64,000 bases of DNA from Cyanobacteria bacterium PR.3.49 (GTDB lineage Bacteria; Cyanobacteriota; Vampirovibrionia; Obscuribacterales; Obscuribacteraceae): positions 1 to 64,000 of the forward strand of contig PNKB01000005.1 of assembly GCA_013997645.1 (NCBI GenBank). Reading direction: 5' to 3'. This document shows positions 17,935 to 26,732 of this stretch, piece after piece; the stretch's first letter is position 1; each line of letters starts with the position of its first letter. The notes under the pieces were generated by a model that searched no databases, was not told where the DNA came from, and saw only the letters and a list, made by a program, of their open reading frames with translations. Both the position numbers and the translations under genes were made by a program.

Positions 17935-18402
17935 ATGGCAAAACCTGCTACATACATGGATAAGTACACGTCTCTTCTGGCTCTGTACGCTCGTTTTTTT
18001 CTGTGTATGTCGCTTTTCTGGAATGCTGGTTTTAACATCATTGGCTGGAATGTTCAGTTGGCGATGCTGATGCCTGTTGCACAGTCGTTCGCCGCGCCGA
18101 TACTCTCAGCCGTTACAGCTTCAGAAATTGTGATTGGCATCGCGATTTTGATTGGCTACATGTCCAGACAGATAGCCTGCCTGGCCGCTGTATACACTGT
18201 TACAAATGCCTGCGTACTCCACTCTTTCTGGACTGCACAGCCCAGTATGCAAGCTAATGAAGCGATGAATTTCTTCCAGTCCATGGGAGTCGCCGGCGGC
18301 TTTTTTCTTCTGGCAGCATTTGGTCCGGGCGAATACAGTGCCGATGCAAAACTCAAAGAGCCCACGGCTCAGCAAGAACCGAAATCCGAGCCGAAGACTT
18401 AA
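17935..18402 (+). CDS. DoxX family membrane protein
   Basis: This 155-residue protein has four membrane segments and the DoxX pattern: ARFFLCMSLFWNAGFNIIGW in the first helix, ASEIVIGIAILIGY in the middle, HSFWT before the third loop and FFQSMGVAGGFFLLAAFGPG at the end. DoxX proteins are small integral membrane proteins linked to redox or quinone functions in some organisms; no firm activity can be given. A charged tail of about 20 residues follows. It is the last gene of the plus-strand operon and converges on the amine oxidase gene. Confidence 0.8.
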   Translation: MAKPATYMDKYTSLLALYARFFLCMSLFWNAGFNIIGWNVQLAMLMPVAQSFAAPILSAVTASEIVIGIAILIGYMSRQIACLAAVYTVTNACVLHSFWTAQPSMQANEAMNFFQSMGVAGGFFLLAAFGPGEYSADAKLKEPTAQQEPKSEPKT

Positions 18403-18405
18403 GTT

Positions 18406-19791
18406 CTAGATTGTCTCAATTGCCAGAATTTCCCGAGCTGCATATTCACCCGCGCGGACTGCACCGTCTATATTGCCGTTCCACAATGTCGAAGTTTCTG
18501 AAGTCGCCCAGTAAATGCGCCCAAAGGGCTCGCGAATGACATGTCCAAAAGATGTGATCACGCCGGCACCCGTGTGGGCAACGTGGCATCCCTGAGTCCA
18601 GCGATCCTGGAACCAATCATGTTCGAAGTATTGAAGCGGTTTTTGCGCTTTAGGACCAAACCGCTTTTCGAGCTCATTCAGCAATGTGTCCTTCCTCAGT
18701 TGCGGCGGCATCTCTTGCAGCAGAATTGCTTCTCTGGCAAATGCAAACGACATTAGTAAACCGCTTTCTTTGTCCGGTGCTGATGCATCCAGAGTCATTT
18801 GAATAAACTCGTCCGGCGCCATTACCTCGCCGCTCAAGCCTTCTTCTCGCCAGAAAGGTGTTTCATAGGCGGTAATGAATTTGATGCATCTTCCTGCCGG
18901 CATATGCCTCAACAATTCCGTCTTAGTCGCGGGCAAAGAGGGGCTGTACTCAATAGCCCCGGCAAGATTCGGCGGAACTGCCACCACAACTTGTTTTGCT
19001 TTCACCACGACATGACTGGAAAACACCGTTGCGCATTTTTCGTTTTGTTCTATGCGAGTGACTGGCGATGAAAAAATTATGCAATCGCCAAGTTTTTCCA
19101 CCATTTTAAGTGCAACCAAACTCATGCCGCCCTTGACCATGTCCTGATCCGCGCCTCCTTCGACGCGCATCTGTATTTCAATGTCATTGCCAGCGGCGGC
19201 AATTTGAAACAGAACGAAAAGGAGAGAAATTTCCGACAACTCGCAGGTAAATAAACTGATAAAGAGCGCTCGCAACATTGCACGCGCAGGCTCGCTGAGG
19301 TTTCTTGAGGGAGCATCGATGAACTGTGCCAGTGTTATGGAGTCCCATTCTTTTGCGCGCGGACCTGACCAAGGTGATTGATTGGAAACTTCCGCCGACA
19401 TTTTAGAGAGAGTTCGCAGAGTTTCCCACACACCGGCAAGCTTAGAGGCATCCAGATCCGGCATATCATCGCTGTAGCGATAAACTTGGTTGTCATAAAC
19501 AATCAAGCTGTCGCCATGATTGGGTGTAGGCGTGATGGACAAATCGAATTCGTCCAGAAGAGCGTAAATTCTGTCTTGGGTCGGTCCCAAAAATGTCCCG
19601 CCCATGTCGACAGGAGTTCCATCATCGAGATAGTGTGTCCAGACTTTGCCGCCGACGCGCTCTCTTGCTTCCAGAACGAAAACAGAATACCCGGCCTGCG
19701 TCAGTCTCAATGCCGCTGTAAGACCGGCAAAACCGGCTCCGACAATGCAAAAATCCGCCTCGAGATGATCTGCTGCAACGCTCATTGGCAC
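18406..19791 (-). CDS. Flavin-dependent amine oxidase
   Basis: The 461-residue protein belongs to the monoamine oxidase group. The FAD-binding motif is at the N-terminus (CIVGAGFAGLTAALRL), followed by the ARERVGGKVWT segment that binds flavin, DMGGTFLGPTQDRI and a C-terminal block ending GRIYWATSET, GNIDGAVRAGEYAA. It oxidises a primary or secondary amine with release of hydrogen peroxide in known members; the substrate is unknown. No signal peptide is evident. The GTG at 19791 or the ATG at 19785 may be the start. It converges on the DoxX gene with almost no gap. Confidence 0.88.
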   Translation of the reverse strand: MPMSVAADHLEADFCIVGAGFAGLTAALRLTQAGYSVFVLEARERVGGKVWTHYLDDGTPVDMGGTFLGPTQDRIYALLDEFDLSITPTPNHGDSLIVYDNQVYRYSDDMPDLDASKLAGVWETLRTLSKMSAEVSNQSPWSGPRAKEWDSITLAQFIDAPSRNLSEPARAMLRALFISLFTCELSEISLLFVLFQIAAAGNDIEIQMRVEGGADQDMVKGGMSLVALKMVEKLGDCIIFSSPVTRIEQNEKCATVFSSHVVVKAKQVVVAVPPNLAGAIEYSPSLPATKTELLRHMPAGRCIKFITAYETPFWREEGLSGEVMAPDEFIQMTLDASAPDKESGLLMSFAFAREAILLQEMPPQLRKDTLLNELEKRFGPKAQKPLQYFEHDWFQDRWTQGCHVAHTGAGVITSFGHVIREPFGRIYWATSETSTLWNGNIDGAVRAGEYAAREILAIETI

Positions 19792-19819
19792 TACACTACC
19801 GGTTTTGTTTTATAACGAC

Positions 19820-19846
19820 AAGAGCCGGCTGAAATAGCCGGCTCTT
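19820..19846 (-). terminator. Hairpin terminator of the small secreted helical protein gene
   Basis: A perfect 11-bp stem (AAGAGCCGGCT with AGCCGGCTCTT) surrounds a five-base loop. It lies between the stop codon of the gene ending at 19866 and the start of the amine oxidase gene, both on the minus strand. The following T-rich stretch is weak. Confidence 0.7.
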
Positions 19847-19865
19847 TCGTCAGACATATGTATTT

Positions 19866-20204
19866 CTAGTCGTCCTCAACTCGTTTTTCCAGTGCTTTAG
19901 CATGGATTTTCGTGCTGATTCTGTTCAAATCTTTCTCGCATTCAGCGATGTCTTTATAGCTGAGCTTACCGCCGTTTTTTGCTTTCATTCTGACGACTTT
20001 TCGCCAAAGATCTTGATTGTCGTCTCTCAAGCTGCGTGCTTCCTTTAACGTCAATTCGCCGGCTTTTTCCATGCGATTGATTTTGGCTGCCAGAATTTCA
20101 TGGCGTTGGGTGATGGTGTAACGACGCGCTTTGGCTTCGGAAGACTGCGGTGCCAATTGCAAGACAGACATAACTAGGAGCGCGCATACTATTTGACGAA
20201 TCAT
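19866..20204 (-). CDS. Small secreted helical protein, unknown function
   Basis: This 112-residue protein starts with a signal peptide (MIRQIVCALLVMSVLQLAPQ, then SSEAKA). The mature part is charged and helical. The longest frame runs much further upstream, but GGAGG placed about 7 bases before the ATG at 20204 fixes the start. The mature part matches two segments of the protein encoded at 21384-22427 in pattern: a helix, then G.LT..EA..LR, a helix, then a second G.LS....... and a helix. The function is unknown; secretion to the envelope is inferred from the signal. Confidence 0.7.
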   Translation of the reverse strand: MIRQIVCALLVMSVLQLAPQSSEAKARRYTITQRHEILAAKINRMEKAGELTLKEARSLRDDNQDLWRKVVRMKAKNGGKLSYKDIAECEKDLNRISTKIHAKALEKRVEDD

Positions 20205-20295
20205 AGGGAAACCTCCGACACTGTGGTGCTTTTGAGACGCGCCAAAGTGCTCGCGGTTCCCGCGGGGCAGTAGCCAATCAGCTATATGCTCACAG

Positions 20296-21135
20296 TTATG
20301 CAGGGCTGTTGCTGGGCTGATTCTGCGGCAGGTGGCTCTTGATATATTCGCGCAGCGTGGAAAATTCGCGCTCGATCGAGGTAGCTGTTTCCTCCGCTTC
20401 AATCCAATCATGCCGACAAGCGGTTTGCTCGAGATACAGGCAAAGACGCGCCAAATTTTTGGCGCCGATAGAAGCGCAAGAGGCCTTTATTTCGTGCGAC
20501 AGAGCAGCAACCAATTTGGAGTTTTTCTCTTCCATGTGTTTTCTCACTTTTGCAAGCATGTCTTGCGTGTCGTTGAGAAACATTTCCATCATGTCCATCA
20601 GCTGGTCCGGTTCGTAGAATTCCTCGAGCTCAGCCATGTCGAGTGGCTCGTTTTTCACGAGTGTAAGTGCGCCTTTTGGTCTGAGCACCTTGCGCCTGGC
20701 TTTCTGGGTTTCGTAGACCACTTCAGTGCGCAACCAGTGCGTGACTTTCGCCTTCAATAAATCAATGTCAATGGGTTTGGACAGATAGTCATCCATGCCC
20801 GCAGCAATACAGCGCTCTCTGTCGCCGGACATAGCCAGCGCCGTAACAGCGATAATCGGGCTATAGGAATTAGTGCGCGCTTCGATTTCTCGAATCGCTA
20901 CTGTCGCTTCGAAACCGTCCATTACCGGCATATGACAATCCATCAGGATCAAGTCGAATTTTTGGCTCGATACGGCTTCAACAGCTTCTCGCCCATTACT
21001 GGTAATTTTTACTTTCAATCCCAGCCGCTGCAGAAGGACTGTGGCAACCTTCTGATTGACAAAATTGTCTTCCACAAGAAGTACATGCGGGGGATCGCCT
21101 TGCATTTGCATTGAGTCGCCGGATGCTGGTTTCAT
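20296..21135 (-). CDS. Response regulator with C-terminal HPt domain
   Basis: The 279-residue protein has a receiver domain (about 18-135) with the acidic pair VEDN, phosphoacceptor in LILMDCHMP, Thr in AVTAL and Lys in LSKP. A C-terminal four-helix HPt domain (about 170-265) contains the phospho-His context ALSHEIKASCASIGA. Such REC-HPt proteins are usually the tail of a hybrid kinase phosphorelay; no kinase is adjacent, so its partner is elsewhere. It is not followed by a DNA-binding domain, so it relays phosphate rather than regulating genes directly. Confidence 0.88.
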   Translation of the reverse strand: MKPASGDSMQMQGDPPHVLLVEDNFVNQKVATVLLQRLGLKVKITSNGREAVEAVSSQKFDLILMDCHMPVMDGFEATVAIREIEARTNSYSPIIAVTALAMSGDRERCIAAGMDDYLSKPIDIDLLKAKVTHWLRTEVVYETQKARRKVLRPKGALTLVKNEPLDMAELEEFYEPDQLMDMMEMFLNDTQDMLAKVRKHMEEKNSKLVAALSHEIKASCASIGAKNLARLCLYLEQTACRHDWIEAEETATSIEREFSTLREYIKSHLPQNQPSNSPA

Positions 21136-21337
21136 TTATTACTGGACCTCACGTATTTTGTTTTGAGTCCTTGTCGAGTTTTCTCTGGAAATCTCTCAGC
21201 CGCATACTTGCTGCGACTAATATCTTGTGGACCGAAACAGATATCTGAATTATTGCCGAAAAACGTTCCTGTTTGCATCAAAAATCGGTATGTCAAAAAG
21301 ATTTAGAGTAATTTGAAGATTTCACTAGATCTCAATG

Positions 21338-21373
21338 GGCAAAGAGACGGCCAAAGCCGCCTCTTTGTTGCCC
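21338..21373 (-). terminator. Hairpin terminator of the 21384-22427 gene
   Basis: The GGGCAAAGAG...CTCTTTGTTGCCC arms form a long interrupted stem whose core is AGAGACGGC/GCCGCCTCT. It lies just past the stop codon of the minus-strand gene and between it and the next minus-strand gene downstream. Confidence 0.7.
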
Positions 21374-21383
21374 ATCTGTGATG

Positions 21384-22427
21384 TTAGTTAACGCGAATGC
21401 CGATGCGAGCACGGGCACGTTGAGTGCTGGCGATGCTGCGATCGAAGGATGATTGAATGTCATCCAGTTTTTCGGTCAGGTATTTCATCTTGCTGTCGCT
21501 GAGCACGCCATTCTTTGTGCTTTTCGCCTGGCGAGTAGAAACTTCGTTGAGGCGCTCTTTCAGCCTGGCGACATCACGATTGGTGAGGCGACCGGCTTTG
21601 TATTCGTCGTCAATCTTTTGAGTCATCAGGGCGATACGAGCGGTGATGTCGTTGTTGGCTACAATCACTGCAGGAGCCGAAACTACACGTGCCGGCGTTA
21701 TCACAGTGTTTGCTGGCACAACGCGGGCCGGAGTGATGACGGTTGTATTCGGTACGACTGATGTGGTGACAGGGGTGATTACAGCGCCGTCGCTGGCTAC
21801 GTAGGTGGTGCCAACCAGTCTTCTGAACGCGACTGTCGGAACGTATCCGCTCAGAGTAGCGTGCAGGTCATTCAGTCTGGTGGCGATGAGCAAGGCTTCG
21901 TTATATGTCATGGCGCGACCGCCGATTTTATAGCCTTCTTCTTGAGCAGCAATGGTTGCCAGGTCAGAGCGCAAGTGCATGGCCTGATCGGCTGAAATTC
22001 TGCCCAGTGATAATGATTCATTGATGAAACGTTCTAATTCGGCGCGGCGAGCGTCAATGGAGGTGACGTAAGCATCGAAGGCGGGCGCAGCGGAAAGCGC
22101 GACCAGTCGACCGGACGAGTTGAAGCTCGCCAGTACCTTGTTGTTGCTTCTGTCGAGCAAAACCCAACCAGGGCTGAGCGTGCCGGTGAGAAATCCTCTA
22201 ATAGGATCGTACGGGCCTTTAACAACGCCCGTAAGCGGATCGATGACAACATAGTCGCCGGATCCGGTCAGAGTGAATTCAGTCGCTGCCACTGGGACAG
22301 AAGTTGTCGTTACGGGCTGAGTAATTGTCGTTGTGCGAATGATTGTTTCTGTATCGGCATTTGCAGGCACGACAGCGCAGCCCAAGATGCTCACTGTAAA
22401 TGCGGCTAGTATTACTTTTGCGTTCAT
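21384..22427 (-). CDS. Secreted protein with two repeated helical modules
   Basis: The 347-residue protein has a signal peptide (about 1-24, ending PANA), a Thr/Val-rich stretch and then a module beginning near residue 70 with DPIRGFLTGTLSPGWVLLD. Two related helical modules follow, around residues 124-192 and 262-335. Each contains two helices joined by 'G+[IL][ST]....' then L+..L and a second similar half. The same module forms the whole mature part of the nearby protein at 19866-20204. GGAG lies about 9 bases before the ATG. No family is recognised; it is probably an envelope or secreted structural protein. Confidence 0.7.
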   Translation of the reverse strand: MNAKVILAAFTVSILGCAVVPANADTETIIRTTTITQPVTTTSVPVAATEFTLTGSGDYVVIDPLTGVVKGPYDPIRGFLTGTLSPGWVLLDRSNNKVLASFNSSGRLVALSAAPAFDAYVTSIDARRAELERFINESLSLGRISADQAMHLRSDLATIAAQEEGYKIGGRAMTYNEALLIATRLNDLHATLSGYVPTVAFRRLVGTTYVASDGAVITPVTTSVVPNTTVITPARVVPANTVITPARVVSAPAVIVANNDITARIALMTQKIDDEYKAGRLTNRDVARLKERLNEVSTRQAKSTKNGVLSDSKMKYLTEKLDDIQSSFDRSIASTQRARARIGIRVN

Positions 22428-22675
22428 GATTGTTTCTCCATATCAGTTTTCCGGGCTGCCCGACCTTTCCAGCAACGCAGAGGTCATAACTTCCTGGGCT
22501 CACGCCGGCCAGTACGACTGGTGAAACCCGTTCTGGTTCCTAATAAGGAAAGAGATTTCTTCCTTTTAGAAAAGATCTCGGCATAAATGGCTCAGTCCTG
22601 ACAGTTTTAAAATCAGTGGTGTAGCAGTTGTAAACCCGACCTGTTTGGGTTTTGCCAGTTAAACGCTTGACGACC

Positions 22676-22713
22676 TTGACAGCATGACAGTAATTTGCAA
22701 CAATACTGTTATG
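22676..22713 (+). promoter_or_regulatory. Candidate MerR-type promoter/operator
   Basis: TTGACA (22676-22681) and AATACT (22702-22707) are 20 bases apart, longer than the usual 17 and typical of MerR-controlled promoters. Between and over them lies an imperfect inverted repeat, CATGACAGTA (22683-22692) and TACTGTTATG (22704-22713). It sits directly at the start of the MerR gene, which suggests autoregulation. An alternative pair, TTGACG (22667-22672) and TAATTT, is possible. Confidence 0.45.
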
Positions 22714-23241
22714 GTTGTTCAAGGACACGACGCATTCACCCTGGATGAGCTTCTGGCGGAAGTTGGACAGCTTGTGACGTCTTTGGGGTTGCTTGGAGTC
22801 CAGAAAGACAATCGAGTATCGGACCTACCGGATGTAAGGACAGTCCGCTACTACACCAGTCTCGGCTTAGTCGATCGCCCTCAAATCGTTGGGAGGCAGG
22901 GCATTTACGGTCGCAGGCACATTCTGCAGTTGCTCGCTATCAAGGCACTTCAGACCCTGTCCCTGCCGCTTCAAGAAATTCAGGCAAAACTATACGGGCT
23001 CAGTGATCTTGAGCTCGAGGGACTGACCGCAGCAATTGCCGGTCAAAGAAGAGCACAGAGTGACGAGTTTCAATCTCGTCCTGTACTCTGGAGAGAGATA
23101 GTTGTTGCGCCTGGCTTGAAGCTTATGGTCGAAGACGGGTGGTCTCCGGAAACCGATACAGAAGCAGTTTTAAACATGATGCGCGCTGCTTTGCATTTGA
23201 TTATCAAAGATAAGCGCCCACCTAAACACGATGGAGGTTAA
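22711..23241 (+). CDS. MerR family transcriptional regulator
   Basis: The protein of about 176 residues has the MerR winged helix-turn-helix: DVRTVRYYTSLGLVDRPQ then GIYGRRHILQLLAIKALQTL and SLPLQEIQAKLYGLS. An N-terminal extension (FTLDELLAEVGQL) precedes it, as in the MerR proteins that accompany VIT/vWA genes. There is no Cys cluster, so it does not resemble metal sensors. The longest frame begins at 22684, but that ATG lies inside the predicted operator; 22711 is the more cautious choice. Its stop codon overlaps the 5' end of the next gene, so the two are coupled and it probably controls it. Confidence 0.82.
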   Translation: MVVQGHDAFTLDELLAEVGQLVTSLGLLGVQKDNRVSDLPDVRTVRYYTSLGLVDRPQIVGRQGIYGRRHILQLLAIKALQTLSLPLQEIQAKLYGLSDLELEGLTAAIAGQRRAQSDEFQSRPVLWREIVVAPGLKLMVEDGWSPETDTEAVLNMMRAALHLIIKDKRPPKHDGG

Positions 23242-23245
23242 GGTA

Positions 23246-25975
23246 ATGAGCCAGGATCCAGCCGCAAGGACTATTCCTTTATTCGACCCAAATTCTGAGC
23301 AGGCACGAAGAGCCCTGGGCATGCTAATCGCTGAGATGTCCGGCGGTAAGAAAGAGTTGCCCCTTGTCGGTGTGGACATCATTGCCAAAGTCGCCGATCG
23401 CATAGCCGATGTCACAGTCAAACAGAAGTTTCGCAATACTTTTACTGATCATATGGAAGCGGTCTACATATTCCCGCTCGCGCATTCAGCCGTTGTTACA
23501 GCTTTTGAATTACGCGTTGGAAAACGCACAGTCAAAGGTGAGGTGAAAGAACGGCAAGAAGCGCGCCGAGATTATCAAACCGCATTAACAGAAGGAAAGC
23601 GATCTGCTCTTATGGAACAAGAGCGCGATGATGTTTTCACAATGCAGGTAGGAAACATTGCTCCCGGTGAGGAAGTGACGGTCGAAATCAAGTACGCCGA
23701 GCGGCTTGCTTACTTCGAAGACGGTACTTGCGAAATTCGTTTGCCTCTGGTCGTCGCGCCCAGATATATTTCCGGAGCGCCGAAGGGCGGCAATTCCACA
23801 GGTTGGGGCGTGGAAGTCGACACGGACGAGGTGCCGGATGCTTCTCGCATTACGCCTCCACGCTTGGTGACAGGCTCCAAAGACAATGTCCAACTCTCGG
23901 TCACTGTGGAGCTTTTGCAATCAGGGAATGGTTTGCTGGAGATAAAAGATCTCGCCTCCACGCAGCACGTCGTCAGCACGTCGCTGGGTGAAGGTGGGGT
24001 GAAAGTCGAGCTTTCCAAAGAAAATGAAGTTATGGACAGAGACTTCATCATTAAATGGGTCCTGGCGGATAAGAATTTAAAACCCAACTTGGTCAGCTAC
24101 ACGGATGCAAAAGGTGAAACCTACTGCATGTTGACCGTATTCTCTCCAAAGCAAGACAAGTTTCTCGGCGTGCCTAGAGACGTAATCTTTGTTGTCGATC
24201 GCTCCGGCTCAATGTCGGGATCGAAAATGGCCTCGGCTGCGAAGTCTTGCTCAATACTCCTGGACACACTGGGTCCTCAGGACAGGTTTGCTATTTGTGC
24301 GTTCGATAATGTGAATGAATGGCTGCAACCTCACCAGGAATGGTCCAGCCGTATAGACGGGCGGTTCATCGGTGCAGACGAGGAAGGCATAGAAAGCGGC
24401 AAGGCTTACTTGCGCACCGTCACCGCCCGTGGGGGCACAGAATTGGATATGGCTCTGGCTGAGTCGCTTGGCGAATTGAGAAATCGAACGAAGAAAGAAG
24501 GCTCCGGAATTATTGTTATCCTCACAGATGGTCAGGTCGGCAACGAGTCCGGAGTATACAGCCGCTTGCAGACCGAACTCGGCGATGCACGAATATTTAC
24601 GGTCGGCATCGACACGGCCGTTAATGGTGGCATCCTCAGGCGTATGGCGACCCTGGGTGGTGGCACATCGGCCTTGGTCACTCCAGGTGCAAAACTGGAA
24701 AAAGCGCTCAGTCAAATCGGGCGCGAAATCGGCGTACCTGTTTTGACCGGGTTGAAGTTGGAAGCCTCTCACGGAAAGCTCGAGTCCGAGACTATAACGC
24801 CGGCACATCTGCCCGATCTATTTCGCGGTCGCGCTTCGACTATTTTCTTCAAAATGTCCAGCGGCATGCTTACTGGAAAGGGCAAAAAGAAAATCGCAAT
24901 CAAAGGTGTTCGCGCTGATGGCTCGCCTTACAGCGTAGAAGTGACAGAAAAGAGCATTGCATTGCCGGCAATTTCTTCTCTTTATGCTCGTTCTCTTATC
25001 CGCGATTTGGAAGACAATTACAGAGAAGAATCGCACGATCGCAATAAGCTCAAAAAGCGCATGATTGAGACTTCCCTTGCCCATTCGATTCTCTGCAGAT
25101 TTACGGCGTTCATTGCTGTTGATCATGCCGAGGTGGTGAACAAAGACGGCGGTCGTCGCACCGTAGTGCAACCAGTGCATCAACCCAGTGAATGGGAAGA
25201 ACATGCCAGCGGTGCATCGGCACGGGGAAGGTTGATGCAACGCTCTGTCGGATCGCTACCGGCTGGAGGATATGGTGCAGCGAATTTTGGTGCTTTCGGA
25301 GCTCCGACGGAAAGATTCGGCATGGCCGCTCCGCAACAACCAGGCGCATCACTGCCACCAGCGGCCCAGGCGCCCCCGTCACCCACGTCTCAATCAGGCG
25401 GCGATGCCTGGGGCTCAAATACCAGCACAGGAAGCTGGGGTGCAGCGCCCGGCGGCGCGCAGCAACCAAGTACTGGCTGGGGATCTCCACCTGAAACTTT
25501 GGCAGAGTCTATTCGCAAAAAGATTGCCGAGTCTACTGCACCGCAGAGCTGCTGGGGAATGGGTGATGTCAAAGACGAATTATCCGATTGCAAAGCCGCC
25601 CAAACTCCAGTCAGCGCCGAGCTTATCGAAGCGACCAAGAATTTGATGGTCATGTTCGGCGCTGTGGTGAAGCAATTTGCAATTGCCAACAACGCAGACA
25701 GCATGGACTGGAAAGCGCTGGAGCAAGCGCGTTGCCAATGTTTGAAGCACTTGCAAACTTCCAAGTTCGCTGCCAGTGCACCCAGATTGCAGCAATTCCT
25801 GCGCTCTGATGCAGTCGAGCTCATTGCTGCAATCAAAGCAAAAGGACTGTCCGGCGAAATCGTGGACAGATTGAAAGATGCATTGCCGCATCTCGATGCT
25901 GAAATTAAGGCGATTGCTGAAAATAGAGCACCGGTCGCATCCGGTGGTGGCAATTTCTGGGAGAACAGCATCTAG
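23246..25975 (+). CDS. VIT and von Willebrand A domain protein
   Basis: The 909-residue protein begins with a VIT domain (about 40-180: VDIIAKVADRIADVTVKQKF, EAVYIFPLAHSAVV, then ERQEARRDYQTAL). A vWA domain follows (about 310-480) with an intact MIDAS: DRSGSMSGSKM, GGTELDMAL and LTDGQVGNES. A Pro/Gly/Gln/Ser-rich linker (about 640-770) leads to a helical tail. No signal peptide is seen. GGAGG lies 8 bases upstream of the ATG at 23246, so that start is preferred to 23231. VIT-vWA proteins bind divalent metal and partner proteins; the role here is unknown and its partner is the MerR regulator upstream. Confidence 0.9.
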   Translation: MSQDPAARTIPLFDPNSEQARRALGMLIAEMSGGKKELPLVGVDIIAKVADRIADVTVKQKFRNTFTDHMEAVYIFPLAHSAVVTAFELRVGKRTVKGEVKERQEARRDYQTALTEGKRSALMEQERDDVFTMQVGNIAPGEEVTVEIKYAERLAYFEDGTCEIRLPLVVAPRYISGAPKGGNSTGWGVEVDTDEVPDASRITPPRLVTGSKDNVQLSVTVELLQSGNGLLEIKDLASTQHVVSTSLGEGGVKVELSKENEVMDRDFIIKWVLADKNLKPNLVSYTDAKGETYCMLTVFSPKQDKFLGVPRDVIFVVDRSGSMSGSKMASAAKSCSILLDTLGPQDRFAICAFDNVNEWLQPHQEWSSRIDGRFIGADEEGIESGKAYLRTVTARGGTELDMALAESLGELRNRTKKEGSGIIVILTDGQVGNESGVYSRLQTELGDARIFTVGIDTAVNGGILRRMATLGGGTSALVTPGAKLEKALSQIGREIGVPVLTGLKLEASHGKLESETITPAHLPDLFRGRASTIFFKMSSGMLTGKGKKKIAIKGVRADGSPYSVEVTEKSIALPAISSLYARSLIRDLEDNYREESHDRNKLKKRMIETSLAHSILCRFTAFIAVDHAEVVNKDGGRRTVVQPVHQPSEWEEHASGASARGRLMQRSVGSLPAGGYGAANFGAFGAPTERFGMAAPQQPGASLPPAAQAPPSPTSQSGGDAWGSNTSTGSWGAAPGGAQQPSTGWGSPPETLAESIRKKIAESTAPQSCWGMGDVKDELSDCKAAQTPVSAELIEATKNLMVMFGAVVKQFAIANNADSMDWKALEQARCQCLKHLQTSKFAASAPRLQQFLRSDAVELIAAIKAKGLSGEIVDRLKDALPHLDAEIKAIAENRAPVASGGGNFWENSI

Positions 25976-25998
25976 AAAGGCTCTAAGACCAATTAACG

Positions 25999-26028
25999 AA
26001 AAAAGCTGGAGGAGACTTCGGCTTTTTT
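25999..26028 (+). terminator. Terminator of the MerR-VIT/vWA operon
   Basis: A 12-bp stem with two G-T pairs (AAAAAAGCTGGA with TTCGGCTTTTTT) encloses a short loop and ends in a run of seven T. It lies 25 bases after the stop codon of the VIT/vWA gene. Confidence 0.85.
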
Positions 26029-26252
26029 TGGTAACATCCGCTATCCGGCGGGAACCCGCTTGTTCTATAAGGGCGGAGCCATTTATTTAAATGCATGAAT
26101 GGGCAATCATTTTTCAATGGGAACAATAGCGAGTCAAAATTGTCTTTCAATTCATCAAAGGAAAAGCGCAAGTTGAAGAGTCCGGTCCCAGACCGGCGCG
26201 AATCTTCAGCGGTGCCAAACGTCTATTGGAGTCCTATTTAGTTTGTAGGTGA

Positions 26253-26444
26253 ATGAAGATGTTGTCTCAAGAAAACAATAAAGAGTCTGAACTTTCCAAA
26301 GAAACGGTCATTGATTTGACGGCTCAGGTTACAGATAATGAGTTGGAGCAACTACTCTCTAATAGGATTGAAGCCGCTGATTCCTGCCCGGGTGGTGTTT
26401 GCCAGTTGAACTGGCGTCCGACTCGTCGCGCTCAAGCCGCTTAG
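26253..26444 (+). CDS. Small Cys-containing peptide, possible precursor peptide
   Basis: This 63-codon frame begins MKMLSQENNKESELSKETV. The middle is acidic and helical (VTDNELEQLLSNRIEAAD), then comes a short Cys/Gly core, SCPGGVCQLNWRP, and a basic end. TAGGTG lies 4 or 10 bases upstream, so the start is the ATG at 26253 or 26259. A leader-like acidic helix followed by a Gly-Gly and a Cys-rich C-terminus is the layout of some ribosomally made, modified peptides. No modification or export gene lies beside it, and the PQQ radical SAM gene is 15 kb away. It could equally be an ordinary small protein. Confidence 0.5.
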   Translation: MKMLSQENNKESELSKETVIDLTAQVTDNELEQLLSNRIEAADSCPGGVCQLNWRPTRRAQAA

Positions 26445-26732
26445 GTTTTGCTTTTAGCACCTTATTTAAACGATTGAAACTGGACAGTCACGGCAGTGTT
26501 ATGTTCGTCTCTTAGATTGCAAGAGTCGAGATGACTGGCACGGTATCCAGAGCGTTCAAAATTTCGGTTTAATGTGACTGTCACTAATCAGTTGCAGATA
26601 TGTCCTAATTTAGACGTATGCCACATTGTTACCACAATTGGTGTCTAGACTCGCAGATACCCACCAGGTCCTGAAGTACGAACTGAAGGACATTTCTTGT
26701 TCCAACGCTATCGCTTTTAAAAACTTACTACC

